NCBI GenBank assembly: GCA_038232055.1
Contig: JBBSIN010000001.1
Location: 1-64,000, forward strand
Length of the DNA: 64,000 nt
Direction: 5' to 3'
Source of the DNA: JBBSIN01 sp038232055
GTDB lineage: Bacteria; Actinomycetota; Actinomycetes; JADGOV01
In this document: piece after piece, positions 31,957 through 39,859 of the stretch
Layout of the letters: each line of letters begins with the position of its first letter
How positions within the stretch are numbered: the first letter of the stretch is position 1
The notes under the pieces: generated by a model
The model's database searches: none
Seen by the model: the letters and a program-made list of their open reading frames with translations, nothing else
Told to the model about the DNA's origin: nothing
Position numbers and translations under genes: made by a program

Positions 31957-33171
31957 GTGAGCGAAGCGCGGCATCGCGTCGACAGCGAGGTGGGGCGCCT
32001 GCGGACGGTGCTGCTGCACCGGCCCGGCGCGGAGCTCAAGCGGCTCACCCCGCGCAACAACGACGAGCTGCTCTTCGACGGCATCCCGTGGGTGGACCGT
32101 GCACAGGCCGAGCACGACGCCTTCGCGGCCCGGCTGCGCGACCGTGGCGTCGAGGTCCTCTACCTCGCCGAGCTGCTCGCCGAGACACTCCAGGAGGCGG
32201 CGGCTCGCGAGCACGTGCTCGACAGCGCGCTGGTCCCCGGTGCGATCGGGCCGACGCTGGCGCGGGAGCTGCGCGGCTACCTCGGGGAGCTCACGCCGTA
32301 CGACCTGGCCGAGGTGGTCATGGCCGGGATGTCGCACGAGGAGCTGCCGTTTACCGGCGGGGTCGTCGATCGGATGACCGGGGTCGACGACTTCGTCATC
32401 CGGCCGCTCGCCAACCTGCTGTTCACCAGGGACTCCAGCGTGTGGGTCGACGCCCAGGTCGCCGTCACCCAGCCGTCGATGCCGGCGCGGCGTCGGGAGA
32501 GCGCGGTGACCGGCACGATCTACACCTACCATCCGCGTTTCGCGGGAACGCCGTTGCTCTACCGCGGGCATCCGGACGACGAGGCCTGGCTGGAAGGCGG
32601 TGACGTGCTCGTTCTCGCGCCGGGCGTCCTCGCGGTCGGCGTCGGGCAGCGGACGACGCCGGCTGGAGTCGAGTCGTTTACGCTCCGCGTCTTCGCCGCG
32701 GGCGTGGTCCACACGGTGCTCGCCGTGCCGATCGAGCAGGGCCGCGCGACGATGCATCTCGACACCGTCTGCACGATGGTGGACCGTGACGCCGTCGTGA
32801 TGTACCCGCCGGTCGCCGACACGCTCGCGGCGTACGTCCTCACGCCCGCCGGGGCCGGCGGCGTACGGGTCGACGGGCCGGAACCCTTCCTGGTGGCGGC
32901 CGCCAAGGCGATGGGGATCGACACGCTGCGGCTCATCGACACCGGGCTCGATCCGATCACCGCGGAGCGGGAGCAGTGGGACGACGGCAACAACACGCTG
33001 GCGATCGCGCCGGGTGTCGTCGTCGCGTACGAACGAAACACCGAGACGAACGCTCGTCTCGCCGACGCCGGCATCGAGGTCATCGCGATCGCGGGCAGCG
33101 AGCTGGGCAGTGGGCGCGGTGGGCCGCGGTGCATGTCGTGCCCGATCCTGCGCGACCCGCTAACCGACTGA
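31957..33171 (+). CDS. arcA: arginine deiminase
   Basis: This enzyme hydrolyses L-arginine to citrulline and ammonia. The 404-residue protein has LFTRDSSVWV, HPDDEAWLEGGDVLVL, ATMHLDTVCTMV and the C-terminal GGPRCMSCPILRDP, with the catalytic Cys at residue 392. No arcB, arcC or antiporter gene lies nearby, so it is not part of a fermentative operon here. A role in nitrogen supply or acid tolerance is possible. GTG 31957 appears leaderless. It is followed by a 640-base repeat-rich gap. Confidence 0.95.
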   Translation: MSEARHRVDSEVGRLRTVLLHRPGAELKRLTPRNNDELLFDGIPWVDRAQAEHDAFAARLRDRGVEVLYLAELLAETLQEAAAREHVLDSALVPGAIGPTLARELRGYLGELTPYDLAEVVMAGMSHEELPFTGGVVDRMTGVDDFVIRPLANLLFTRDSSVWVDAQVAVTQPSMPARRRESAVTGTIYTYHPRFAGTPLLYRGHPDDEAWLEGGDVLVLAPGVLAVGVGQRTTPAGVESFTLRVFAAGVVHTVLAVPIEQGRATMHLDTVCTMVDRDAVVMYPPVADTLAAYVLTPAGAGGVRVDGPEPFLVAAAKAMGIDTLRLIDTGLDPITAEREQWDDGNNTLAIAPGVVVAYERNTETNARLADAGIEVIAIAGSELGSGRGGPRCMSCPILRDPLTD

Positions 33172-33207
33172 GCCCCCGGTCAGGCAACCTGCCGACGACG
33201 GTCCTGA

Positions 33208-33286
33208 CGACCGGTCCTGGCGACCGGTCCTGGTGACCGCCGCCACTTGACCGCCGCCACTTGACCGCCGCCACTTGACCGCCGCC
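33208..33286. repeat. tandem repeats: 13-bp unit x2, then 14-bp unit x3
   Basis: CGACCGGTCCTGG occurs at 33208 and 33221. CCGCCGCCACTTGA follows at 33237, 33251 and 33265, with a partial copy at 33279. They open the 640-base non-coding stretch after arcA. Confidence 0.8.
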
Positions 33287-33293
33287 GAACCAG

Positions 33294-33375
33294 CGATCTC
33301 CTTCGCTCGCCGTGTGGTGGCTGGGGATCGGTTCTGGAGATCGTTAGGCGACAATGGCGCACGCGAAGGAGATCG
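33294..33375. repeat. 13-bp inverted repeat with internal direct repeat
   Basis: CGATCTCCTTCGC (33294-33306) is the exact reverse complement of GCGAAGGAGATCG (33363-33375), 56 nt apart. GGAGATCGTT also occurs twice in direct orientation (about 33335 and 33368). The region could fold into a long stem. No open frame in it looks like a gene. Confidence 0.7.
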
Positions 33376-33416
33376 TTCAGCCGCCGGAGGTCGTCGGAGG
33401 GCGCGTCCCAGTGATC

Positions 33417-33541
33417 GTCCGAGGAGCTGTCCGAGATCGTCCGAGTGATCGTCCGAGGAGACGGCGGCGTACCACCTGCGGAAACGGCCTCGAAATTCCT
33501 CGGACACGTGCTCGGACACGTGCTCGGACAAGTGCTCGGAC
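33417..33541. repeat. inverted array: GTCCGAG x4 facing CTCGGAC x4
   Basis: GTCCGAG starts at 33417, 33429, 33439 and 33451; CTCGGAC starts at 33499, 33511, 33523 and 33535, exactly 12 nt apart. The two arms face each other across 41 nt. It is in the tail-to-tail gap between arcA and the ATPase gene and matches the array at 21976-22067. Confidence 0.85.
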
Positions 33542-33645
33542 AATCTTGGTGACGGCCGGCGCCTGTCACCGGACTTCGAACCGAGCGGCTGGCCGCTCAG
33601 AGAAACCGCTCAGAGAAGCCGCCCACAAGCCGCCCAGAAGCCGCC

Positions 33646-33695
33646 CAAAGAAAAGGCCCGAGCGCCACCGACGGGGGATGCGGCAGCGCTCGGGC
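33646..33695 (-). terminator. intrinsic terminator of the minus-strand ATPase gene
   Basis: GCCCGAGCGC (33656-33665) and GCGCTCGGGC (33686-33695) form a 10-bp stem with a 20-base loop. On the minus strand the stem is followed by CTTTTCTTT, a good U-tract. Just beyond lie short GCCGCCCA-type tandem copies (33617-33648). Confidence 0.75.
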
Positions 33696-33811
33696 ACTTC
33701 TAGGGTAACCCGTCGGCGGGAAATGTAACCCCGCCATTCGGGTCACGCTGTGGTGTCGCATGACGGCGGCGCCGGATTCCGTGGGGTGTCGCGTGGCGAC
33801 GTGGCGCCGGG

Positions 33812-34288
33812 TCAGACCGCGGCGGCGACTTTGTCGGCGGATGCTAGTTCCACGGTCGCCCAGACCGTCGTCTCGCGCCCACCGCGGTCGCGCTGGACTC
33901 CCCACTCGCCGCAGAGCGCCTCGACGATGGACAGGCCGCGACCACCCGTGGCGGACTCGGACACGCTTCGGAGGGCCGGCATCGTGACACCGCCGCCGTC
34001 GGTGACGGCCACGGACAAGACTGATCCGCCGAGGCGCCATTCCACGCCGACCGTGCCGTCCGGCAGGGCGTGCGCGTGCCGCAGCGCGTTGCCCATCAGT
34101 TCGGAGAGCACGATCATGGCGTCGTCGACGACGGGCGCCGGTACCCCGGTCCGGCCGAGTTGGCCGCAGACGAGCTGCCGGGCGAGCGACGCGCTGTCCA
34201 GCGCGTACGGCAGGGACAGGACGGCCATGAACCGTTCCACCCCCGTCGGGCAGCCTGTCAGAGTCAGTGAGCCCAGGGTTCCCGGCAT
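33812..34288 (-). CDS. anti-sigma-factor-like ATP-binding protein (HATPase_c_2)
   Basis: The 158-residue product is a stand-alone GHKL ATPase domain of the SpoIIAB/RsbW type. The N box is VLSELMGNALRHA, followed by VAVTDGGG (G1-like) and SATGGRGLSIVEALC (G2). In actinobacteria such proteins bind sigma factors or anti-anti-sigma factors, or act as serine kinases. ATG 34288 is chosen, with GAGAAAG upstream; ATG 34228 (MAVLSLPYAL) is an alternative. It lies 25 bases after the glycerophosphodiesterase gene. No partner sigma factor is in the window. Confidence 0.83.
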   Translation of the reverse strand: MPGTLGSLTLTGCPTGVERFMAVLSLPYALDSASLARQLVCGQLGRTGVPAPVVDDAMIVLSELMGNALRHAHALPDGTVGVEWRLGGSVLSVAVTDGGGVTMPALRSVSESATGGRGLSIVEALCGEWGVQRDRGGRETTVWATVELASADKVAAAV

Positions 34289-34313
34289 TTGCTTTCTCAA
34301 AACGGTCTTTACG

Positions 34314-35108
34314 TCAGCGCCGTAGGCGCCGCAGTACACGCCGGGGGCGGTTCGTGATGATTGCGTCCACGCCCAGCGAGAGGCAGAGCTCCACGTCGTC
34401 GGGATCGTCGACAGTCCACACGTGTACGGCGCCGCCTCGGGCATGAACCCGGTCGACGTAGTGCGGATGACGGCGTACGACGGCGATCGACGGCCCGGCG
34501 ATCGGCACCCGTGCCGGCAGCGAACCGTCGCGGTGGCGCACCGGCACCCAGCGCATGAGGAAGACGGTGGGCAACTCGGGCGCGAGCAGGTGTATTCGGC
34601 GCAGGCTCGTCGAGGAGAAGCTCATCACCCGGACGTTGGCGCGGCCCGGCCGGGGACGATCCATCCCGAACTCCGCGAGCACGTCGACCAGCGCCCGCTC
34701 GACGAGGCCGGCGTACCGCGTCGGGTGCTTGGTTTCGATCGCCAGTTCCACCGGCCGCGCCGCCTCTTCGACGAGGCGCAGCAGCCGCTGGAGCGTCAGC
34801 ACCTGCGTCCGGTCGCGGTCCGGCTCCTCCGGCTCGTCGTCTCGCGAGACCAAGCCCTCGGCATACCAGGACCCGAAGTCCAGCTCGGCGAGGTCGGCCA
34901 GCTCGAGTGTCGACACGACACCGCGCCCGTTGGACGTTCGGTCGATGCGCCGGTCATGGACGCACACGAGTACGCCGTCGCGGGTGAGCCGGACGTCGCA
35001 CTCGAGCGCGCCGGAGCCCACGTCGATGGCCTGCCGGAAAGCGGCGAGCGTGTGCTCGGGCACCGCCTCGGAGGCCCCGCGATGCGCCACGACCTGCGGC
35101 ACCGCCAT
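34314..35108 (-). CDS. glycerophosphodiester phosphodiesterase
   Basis: This 264-residue TIM barrel has VAHRGASEAVPEHTLAAF, ALECDVRLTRDGVLVCVHD (metal and catalytic residues) and VHVWTVDDPDDVE near the end. It cleaves glycerophosphodiesters to glycerol-3-phosphate and an alcohol. No signal peptide is present at the chosen ATG 35108, so it is cytoplasmic. It is co-directional with the ATPase gene downstream. Confidence 0.92.
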   Translation of the reverse strand: MAVPQVVAHRGASEAVPEHTLAAFRQAIDVGSGALECDVRLTRDGVLVCVHDRRIDRTSNGRGVVSTLELADLAELDFGSWYAEGLVSRDDEPEEPDRDRTQVLTLQRLLRLVEEAARPVELAIETKHPTRYAGLVERALVDVLAEFGMDRPRPGRANVRVMSFSSTSLRRIHLLAPELPTVFLMRWVPVRHRDGSLPARVPIAGPSIAVVRRHPHYVDRVHARGGAVHVWTVDDPDDVELCLSLGVDAIITNRPRRVLRRLRR

Positions 35109-35164
35109 GACCGGTGAGTTCAGGACCGGCACTGCTGCCCCCGTATGGGCAACGTCACGGGAAT

Positions 35165-35830
35165 CTACGGTAGTCGCCACTCCTCGCGGCCGTACGCCAT
35201 GTCCCAGAAAAGAAGCTCGTAGCGGGCCGTCAGCCGAAAGTGCTCGTGCATGCGGTCCTCCTGGGGCGCCGAGACCGTAGACCCCACCTCGTCGGTCAGG
35301 CAGAGCACGTCGGCGACGACGTAGGCGAACTCCTCGCCGCTGTAGGTGTCGATCCAGCGTTGGTAGCGGGCGTCGGTCGAGCCGCGGCCGACCAGCTCGG
35401 CGCCGACCCGCTGGTAGATCCAGTAGCACGGCAAGACCGCGGCGAGCCCGTCCTCGAAGGAGCCGCCGTACGCCGTCGCGAGCAGATAGCTCGTGTATGC
35501 CCGGTTGGTCGGTGCGACCGGAGTGCGCTCGACGTCCGCCGGGTCGAGCCCGAGCTCGGGCAGCAGCGACTCGTGCAGGGGCCGCTCGACGTCGAGCGCG
35601 CCCGCGGCGTGCCGGGCGAACATCGCCACCTGCCGCGGCTGGTAGGCCTTGGCGCCGACGACGGCCAGCGCGCGCGCGTAGTCGACGAGGTAGCGGGCGT
35701 CCTGCGCGACGTAGAACCCGAACGCGGCCGGGTCGAGGGTGCCGTCGCTCAGCCCGGTGAGGAACGGGTGCTCGAGGATCGCGGCGTACGTCGGCTCAAT
35801 GCCGGCCCAGAGCCGCTGGGTCAGCGTCAC
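35165..35830 (-). CDS. tenA: TenA-family thiaminase II / aminopyrimidine aminohydrolase
   Basis: This 221-residue all-helical protein contains LPCYWIYQRVG with the catalytic Cys, DARYLVDYARAL near the N-terminus and the acidic C-terminal motif ARYELLFWDMAY. TenA salvages the pyrimidine half of degraded thiamine. GTG 35830 overlaps the permease stop in GTGA. The TPP riboswitch before the permease controls both genes. Confidence 0.92.
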   Translation of the reverse strand: MTLTQRLWAGIEPTYAAILEHPFLTGLSDGTLDPAAFGFYVAQDARYLVDYARALAVVGAKAYQPRQVAMFARHAAGALDVERPLHESLLPELGLDPADVERTPVAPTNRAYTSYLLATAYGGSFEDGLAAVLPCYWIYQRVGAELVGRGSTDARYQRWIDTYSGEEFAYVVADVLCLTDEVGSTVSAPQEDRMHEHFRLTARYELLFWDMAYGREEWRLP

Positions 35831-37194
35831 CTGGTGCGTCGTTCCAGCGGTGCCAGGGCGACCGTCGCGGCAGCCGCCACCATGAAGGAGAGCAGCGAGG
35901 CGCTCATCCAGGTCGCCGGGGCGAAGCCGACGGCGTCCGCCAGGCCGGTCCACCGGTCCCGCCACCATCCGATGTAGCCGGGGTTGACGAGCTGGTACGC
36001 CGCGAAGCCGAGCGCCCACGGCAAGATCATCAGCCAACGGGAGGGGGCGTGCTCGGAGACGTCCCACGAGCCGCTGCGGCGCAGCAGGTAGTAGTCGACG
36101 ACGAAGACGGCGAACATCGGCACGAACACCGAGCCGAGCAGGACGAGGGAGTTGTAGTAGTCGCCGATGTCGAGGGTGAGCGCGGCCAGTGTGGCGAGCC
36201 CGCCGACCACCACGGCGAGCAGCCGGCGGTCGAGCAGCGGGCGCAGGTTCTGCACGGATACGACGGTCGAGTACGTGTCGGCAAAGCACTGGTCCAGCTC
36301 GCGCAGGACAAGGACGCCGAACGCCAGCCAGCCGACCGGCACGGCGATGAACGCGGCAAACACGTCGTGCTGCAGCACCCCGGCGTCGGCGCTCGCGCTG
36401 ACCACCGTGGACAGCGCGATGAGCCCGAGCGCGTAGTAGGCGACCTGCGTGACGGCGTAGCCGCCGACCGCGCCGAGAAAGGCCGACCGCACGGTGCGCG
36501 AGTGTCGCGAGTAGTCGCTGGCGAGCGGGACCCAGGAGACCGCGACCGCGATCGCGAAGTCGGCAGCGAGCCAGAAGTCGCCCCAGGACCCCCTGGTCAG
36601 CGACGGCAGCGGGTTGCGGAGCAGCTGAACGTAGAGGTACGCCGTCGCGACGAGCACGGCACCCAGCGCGTACCGGCGGAGCACCCGGACCGCGCCGAGG
36701 GGTCGCAGCGCCATCAGCGTCGCGAGCGTCCCGGCCGCCACGACGTAGGGCCAGCGAGCGCCGTGCCACGGCAGCAGCTGCTGGGCCGCCGAGGTGATCA
36801 CGACGATCTCGAAGATGGTCCAGCCGACGAGCTGCAGCACGTTGAGGACGGTCGGCAGGTACGACGCGCGCACCCCGAGCAGCCCCCGCAGCAGCACCAT
36901 GGACGGTGCGCCGGTGCGCGCCCCCGGCACCGCGGCCAGCCCGATCAGCAGCGAGCCGAGGAGCGTGCCGACGACGAGCGCGACGAACGCCGCCACGAGT
37001 GAGAGCTGCGCGCCACCGGTCGGGGCGAGCAGGTAGATCGCGCCGACCGGCCCCAGCAGGCTGACCCCGAGGTTGCCCCAGAGCCCGAGCTGGTCGAGCA
37101 GGCTCAGCGTCCGCGGGGCCGGCTCGGCGAGGGTGTGCGGCGCCTCGGCGGCGCTGCGTCGGTTCCGGGTGTCCTGCTCGACGACAGTCGACAT
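35827..37194 (-). CDS. NCS1-family permease (CytX-like), probable hydroxymethylpyrimidine transporter
   Basis: The 455-residue protein has about twelve membrane helices and NCS1 features (LGLWGNLGVSLLGPVGAIYL near the N-terminus, RTGAPSMVLLRGLLG). Cytosine and thiamine-precursor permeases share this fold. The TPP riboswitch upstream and the coupled tenA make the thiamine pyrimidine precursor the likely substrate. ATG 37194 follows the riboswitch directly, as expected for translational control. Confidence 0.9.
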   Translation of the reverse strand: MSTVVEQDTRNRRSAAEAPHTLAEPAPRTLSLLDQLGLWGNLGVSLLGPVGAIYLLAPTGGAQLSLVAAFVALVVGTLLGSLLIGLAAVPGARTGAPSMVLLRGLLGVRASYLPTVLNVLQLVGWTIFEIVVITSAAQQLLPWHGARWPYVVAAGTLATLMALRPLGAVRVLRRYALGAVLVATAYLYVQLLRNPLPSLTRGSWGDFWLAADFAIAVAVSWVPLASDYSRHSRTVRSAFLGAVGGYAVTQVAYYALGLIALSTVVSASADAGVLQHDVFAAFIAVPVGWLAFGVLVLRELDQCFADTYSTVVSVQNLRPLLDRRLLAVVVGGLATLAALTLDIGDYYNSLVLLGSVFVPMFAVFVVDYYLLRRSGSWDVSEHAPSRWLMILPWALGFAAYQLVNPGYIGWWRDRWTGLADAVGFAPATWMSASLLSFMVAAAATVALAPLERRTR

Positions 37195-37200
37195 GCGCGC

Positions 37201-37289
37201 TCCCTACGCCGGCATTACCCGGACAGGTTCGGCGGTCGGCGACCCGGTCAATCGCCCTCTCAGCCCGGTCGGTCCGAGCTCCCGCGAAT
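37201..37289 (-). promoter_or_regulatory. TPP riboswitch (THI element)
   Basis: Read on the minus strand this shows the diagnostic CTGAGA (37258-37263) and, nearer the gene, AATGCCGGCGTAGGGA (37201-37216), with GAACCTG-type pairing between. Thiamine pyrophosphate binding should switch off the permease-tenA operon. It ends 6 bases before the ATG, so it probably masks the ribosome site. Confidence 0.93.
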
Positions 37290-37313
37290 GTCAGCCAGCG
37301 TACGCCGCGCCGG

Positions 37314-38210
37314 TCACGACCGGGTGACGCGGCGCAGCGCCCGAAGCCGCCCGTCCGCCACCGCGATGCCGACGACGACTACCCCGGCGCCGACGAAGTC
37401 GTTCCAGCCGATGTGCTCGCTGAGGACGGCGACGCCCAGCGCCACCGCGACGAGCGGGACGACGTAGGTGACCGTCGACGCGCTGGTGGCGCCGATCTCG
37501 CCGATGAGCCCGTAGAAGATGATGTACGCGATGCCGGTGCCCAGCGCGCCGAGGGCGAGTACCGCGAGGATGACCCGCAGCGAGAGCGTCGGCGCGCGCG
37601 TCGTCCAGAGCGGCACGGCGACGAGCAGCACCACGGTCGCGCAGATCAGCTGGCCGAACGCGAGGGTGAGCGGCGAGTGACCCCGGCCGGACAGGAACCG
37701 CCGGGCATAGACGATGGCCACACCGTACGACGCGCCGGCCGCGAGGCAGGCCAGCTGCCCGAAGAGCGACGACCCGCCGACGCCGCGCCATGGCGCGATG
37801 ACGACGACCACGCCGAGGAAACCGAGGACGAGCCCGGCGAGACGCCGGCGCGTCGGTCGCTCCTCCGGCAGCGCGGCCATCGCGACGAGCAGCGTGAACA
37901 GCGGTGTCGTCGCGTTGTAGATACCGGCGAGGCTCGACGCCACGCGCTGCTCGCCCCATGCGAACAGGAAGAACGGCAGCAGGTTGGCGACCAGGCTGAC
38001 GACGGTGAGGTGCAGCCAGGTGCCGGCGTCTCGCGGCAGGCTTCCCCTGCGCGCGGCGACGATCGCGCCGAGGGCCGCCGTACCCAGCGCGATCCGGCCG
38101 AGCACGACCTGCATGGGCGCGAGACCCTCGATCGAGACCTTGATCAGCAGGAAGCTGCAACCCCAGATCGCCGCGAGCAGCAGCAGTCGCAGCAGCGCGT
38201 TGACCGACAT
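37314..38210 (-). CDS. EamA/DMT-family transporter
   Basis: This 298-residue protein has ten predicted helices in two repeats (LLLAAIWGCSFLLIKVSIEG; LACLAAGASYGVAIVYARRF). Members export amino acids or metabolites. ATG 38210 directly precedes the first helix; GTG 38252, with GGAG 12 nt upstream, would add 14 polar residues. It is divergent from the flavoprotein gene. Its 3' end is close to the riboswitch but on a separate transcript. Confidence 0.88.
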   Translation of the reverse strand: MSVNALLRLLLLAAIWGCSFLLIKVSIEGLAPMQVVLGRIALGTAALGAIVAARRGSLPRDAGTWLHLTVVSLVANLLPFFLFAWGEQRVASSLAGIYNATTPLFTLLVAMAALPEERPTRRRLAGLVLGFLGVVVVIAPWRGVGGSSLFGQLACLAAGASYGVAIVYARRFLSGRGHSPLTLAFGQLICATVVLLVAVPLWTTRAPTLSLRVILAVLALGALGTGIAYIIFYGLIGEIGATSASTVTYVVPLVAVALGVAVLSEHIGWNDFVGAGVVVVGIAVADGRLRALRRVTRS

Positions 38211-38292
38211 CCGGCTCGGCGCCACAGCGCTGCGGGCCTCGGTCGCGGTCACGATGTGGGACAACTCCGGTCTTCGGGGGCACCATTCCCCT

Positions 38293-39840
38293 GTGCCGGA
38301 TGCTGTGATCGTCGGTGGTGGCCACAACGGGCTGGTCTGCGCCTGCTATCTGGCCCGTGCGGGCCTCGACGTGCTCGTGCTCGAGCAGTCCGGCAAGCTC
38401 GGCGGCGGCAGCCGCACCGACGAGTCCGTCCCCGGCTACCGCTTCGACACGCACTCGGTGGCTCACAACATTCTCAACATGACCGACATCCCGGCCGAGC
38501 TCCGGCTCGCCGCGGCTGGCCTGGAGTACGTCGAGATGGACCCCTTCTCGATCTCCGTCGGCGCCGACGGCGCCATCGTGCGGTTCTTCCGGTCGGTCGA
38601 GGCGACCGTCGAGTCGATCCGCGAGGTGGAGCCGGCCGACGCCGACCGCTACGCCGCCTGGATGCGCGACGCCCTGCCGCTGATCCGCTCGGTGGTCACC
38701 GGCGTCGAGGCGGGAGCGTCCCGCCGGCGCGCGCTCTCGCAGCTGCCGGGCCGGGCCGTCGCGGCGGCCCGGTCGCTTGCCCGATTCGGCGGCCCGCAGG
38801 GGCTCGGAGCAGCGCTCGCTGCGCCGTACGCCCGGGTGCTGGCAGAACGTCTCGGGTCGGAGCGGGTACGGGCGCCGGTGGCCGCGTTCGCGGCGCACAC
38901 CTCGGCGTCGCCGGCCGCCGCGGGGAGTGCGCTGTTCGCCTACTGGCAGGCGGCCTATCACCTGTTCGGACAGTGGCACGCCCGCGGTGGCGCCCAAGGC
39001 CTGACCGACGCGCTGGCCAGGCGGCTCACGTCGTACGGCGGCTCCTGGCGGGTCGACGCCCCCGTGGCGCGGATCTGCCGGACCGGCGACCGGGTGACCG
39101 GTGTCGAACTGGAGTCCGGCGAGCGGGTTCTCGCGTCCACGGTCGTGACCGCGCTCGACCCTCGGACAGCGCTCCTCGACCTGCTCGACCCGCCGCTTGC
39201 CGGCGCGCCGGCCGACGAGCTGCGGGCGACGCACTCCGGCAACGCGGTGCAGATGCTCGTGCACCTCGCGGTAGACCGGCTGCCGGCGTATCCCGGCGCC
39301 CGGCCCGGTGACTGGCACGGCCTGCAGTCCTACGTCGACTCGGTCGACGGGCTCGCGGCCGGGTTCGCCGCAGCCGAGGACCGCCGGCTGCCCGAGGACC
39401 CGGTGCCGGCGTACGCGTTCACGACCTCCTCGCTCGACGACACGCTTGCACCGCCCGGCGGCCACACCGTCTACCTGGCGTGCCCGTGCGCGCCGTACCA
39501 CGTGCGCGGCGGTTGGCCGGCGCAGGCCGAGCGCTTCGCGGCGCGGATGATCGACGTCGTGGAGTCGCGGGCTCCCGGTTTCCGGGCCTCGATCCAGGGC
39601 GGGGTCATCCGCACGCCGGCCGACATGGCCGCCGAGCTGCGCTGGCCGGGCGCACACCCGATGTACCTCGACATCTCGCTCGACCAGCTCGGCTTCCTCC
39701 GGCCGACCCGCTCCCTCGGCGGGCACGACACCCCCGTGGGGGGCCTGTTCGTCAGCGGCGCGGGCACCGCTCCGGTCGGCGGCATCGCCGGGTCGCCAGG
39801 GCGGGCCGCCGCGAAGGCGGTGCTGAAGCGCCGCGCGTAG
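38293..39840 (+). CDS. phytoene-desaturase-like FAD oxidoreductase
   Basis: This 515-residue protein has VIVGGGHNGLVCACYLARAG at the N-terminus, then LEQSGKLGGGSRTDE and DTHSVAHNI (FAD-binding). Its C-terminal GLFVSGAGTAPVGGIAGSPG is typical of CrtI-like oxidoreductases. No carotenoid genes are nearby, so the substrate is open; relatives include retinol saturase and amine oxidases. GTG 38293 has CACCAT 6 nt upstream, a weaker leaderless arrangement. Confidence 0.83.
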   Translation: MPDAVIVGGGHNGLVCACYLARAGLDVLVLEQSGKLGGGSRTDESVPGYRFDTHSVAHNILNMTDIPAELRLAAAGLEYVEMDPFSISVGADGAIVRFFRSVEATVESIREVEPADADRYAAWMRDALPLIRSVVTGVEAGASRRRALSQLPGRAVAAARSLARFGGPQGLGAALAAPYARVLAERLGSERVRAPVAAFAAHTSASPAAAGSALFAYWQAAYHLFGQWHARGGAQGLTDALARRLTSYGGSWRVDAPVARICRTGDRVTGVELESGERVLASTVVTALDPRTALLDLLDPPLAGAPADELRATHSGNAVQMLVHLAVDRLPAYPGARPGDWHGLQSYVDSVDGLAAGFAAAEDRRLPEDPVPAYAFTTSSLDDTLAPPGGHTVYLACPCAPYHVRGGWPAQAERFAARMIDVVESRAPGFRASIQGGVIRTPADMAAELRWPGAHPMYLDISLDQLGFLRPTRSLGGHDTPVGGLFVSGAGTAPVGGIAGSPGRAAAKAVLKRRA

Positions 39841-39859
39841 TGCTGCGAGACTCCCCGGC

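Noticed and set aside
33208..33541. Possible CRISPR array
   Set aside because: Repeats are only 7-14 bp with no unique spacers of 30-40 bp, and no cas genes are present.
33160..33728. Open frames on both strands across the repeat-rich gap
   Set aside because: They are periodic Arg/Ser/His translations of the tandem repeats and have no ribosome site or family match.
37984..38292. Longer N-terminus for the phytoene-desaturase-like protein
   Set aside because: The extension is antisense to the EamA gene, and the FAD-binding loop begins right after GTG 38293.
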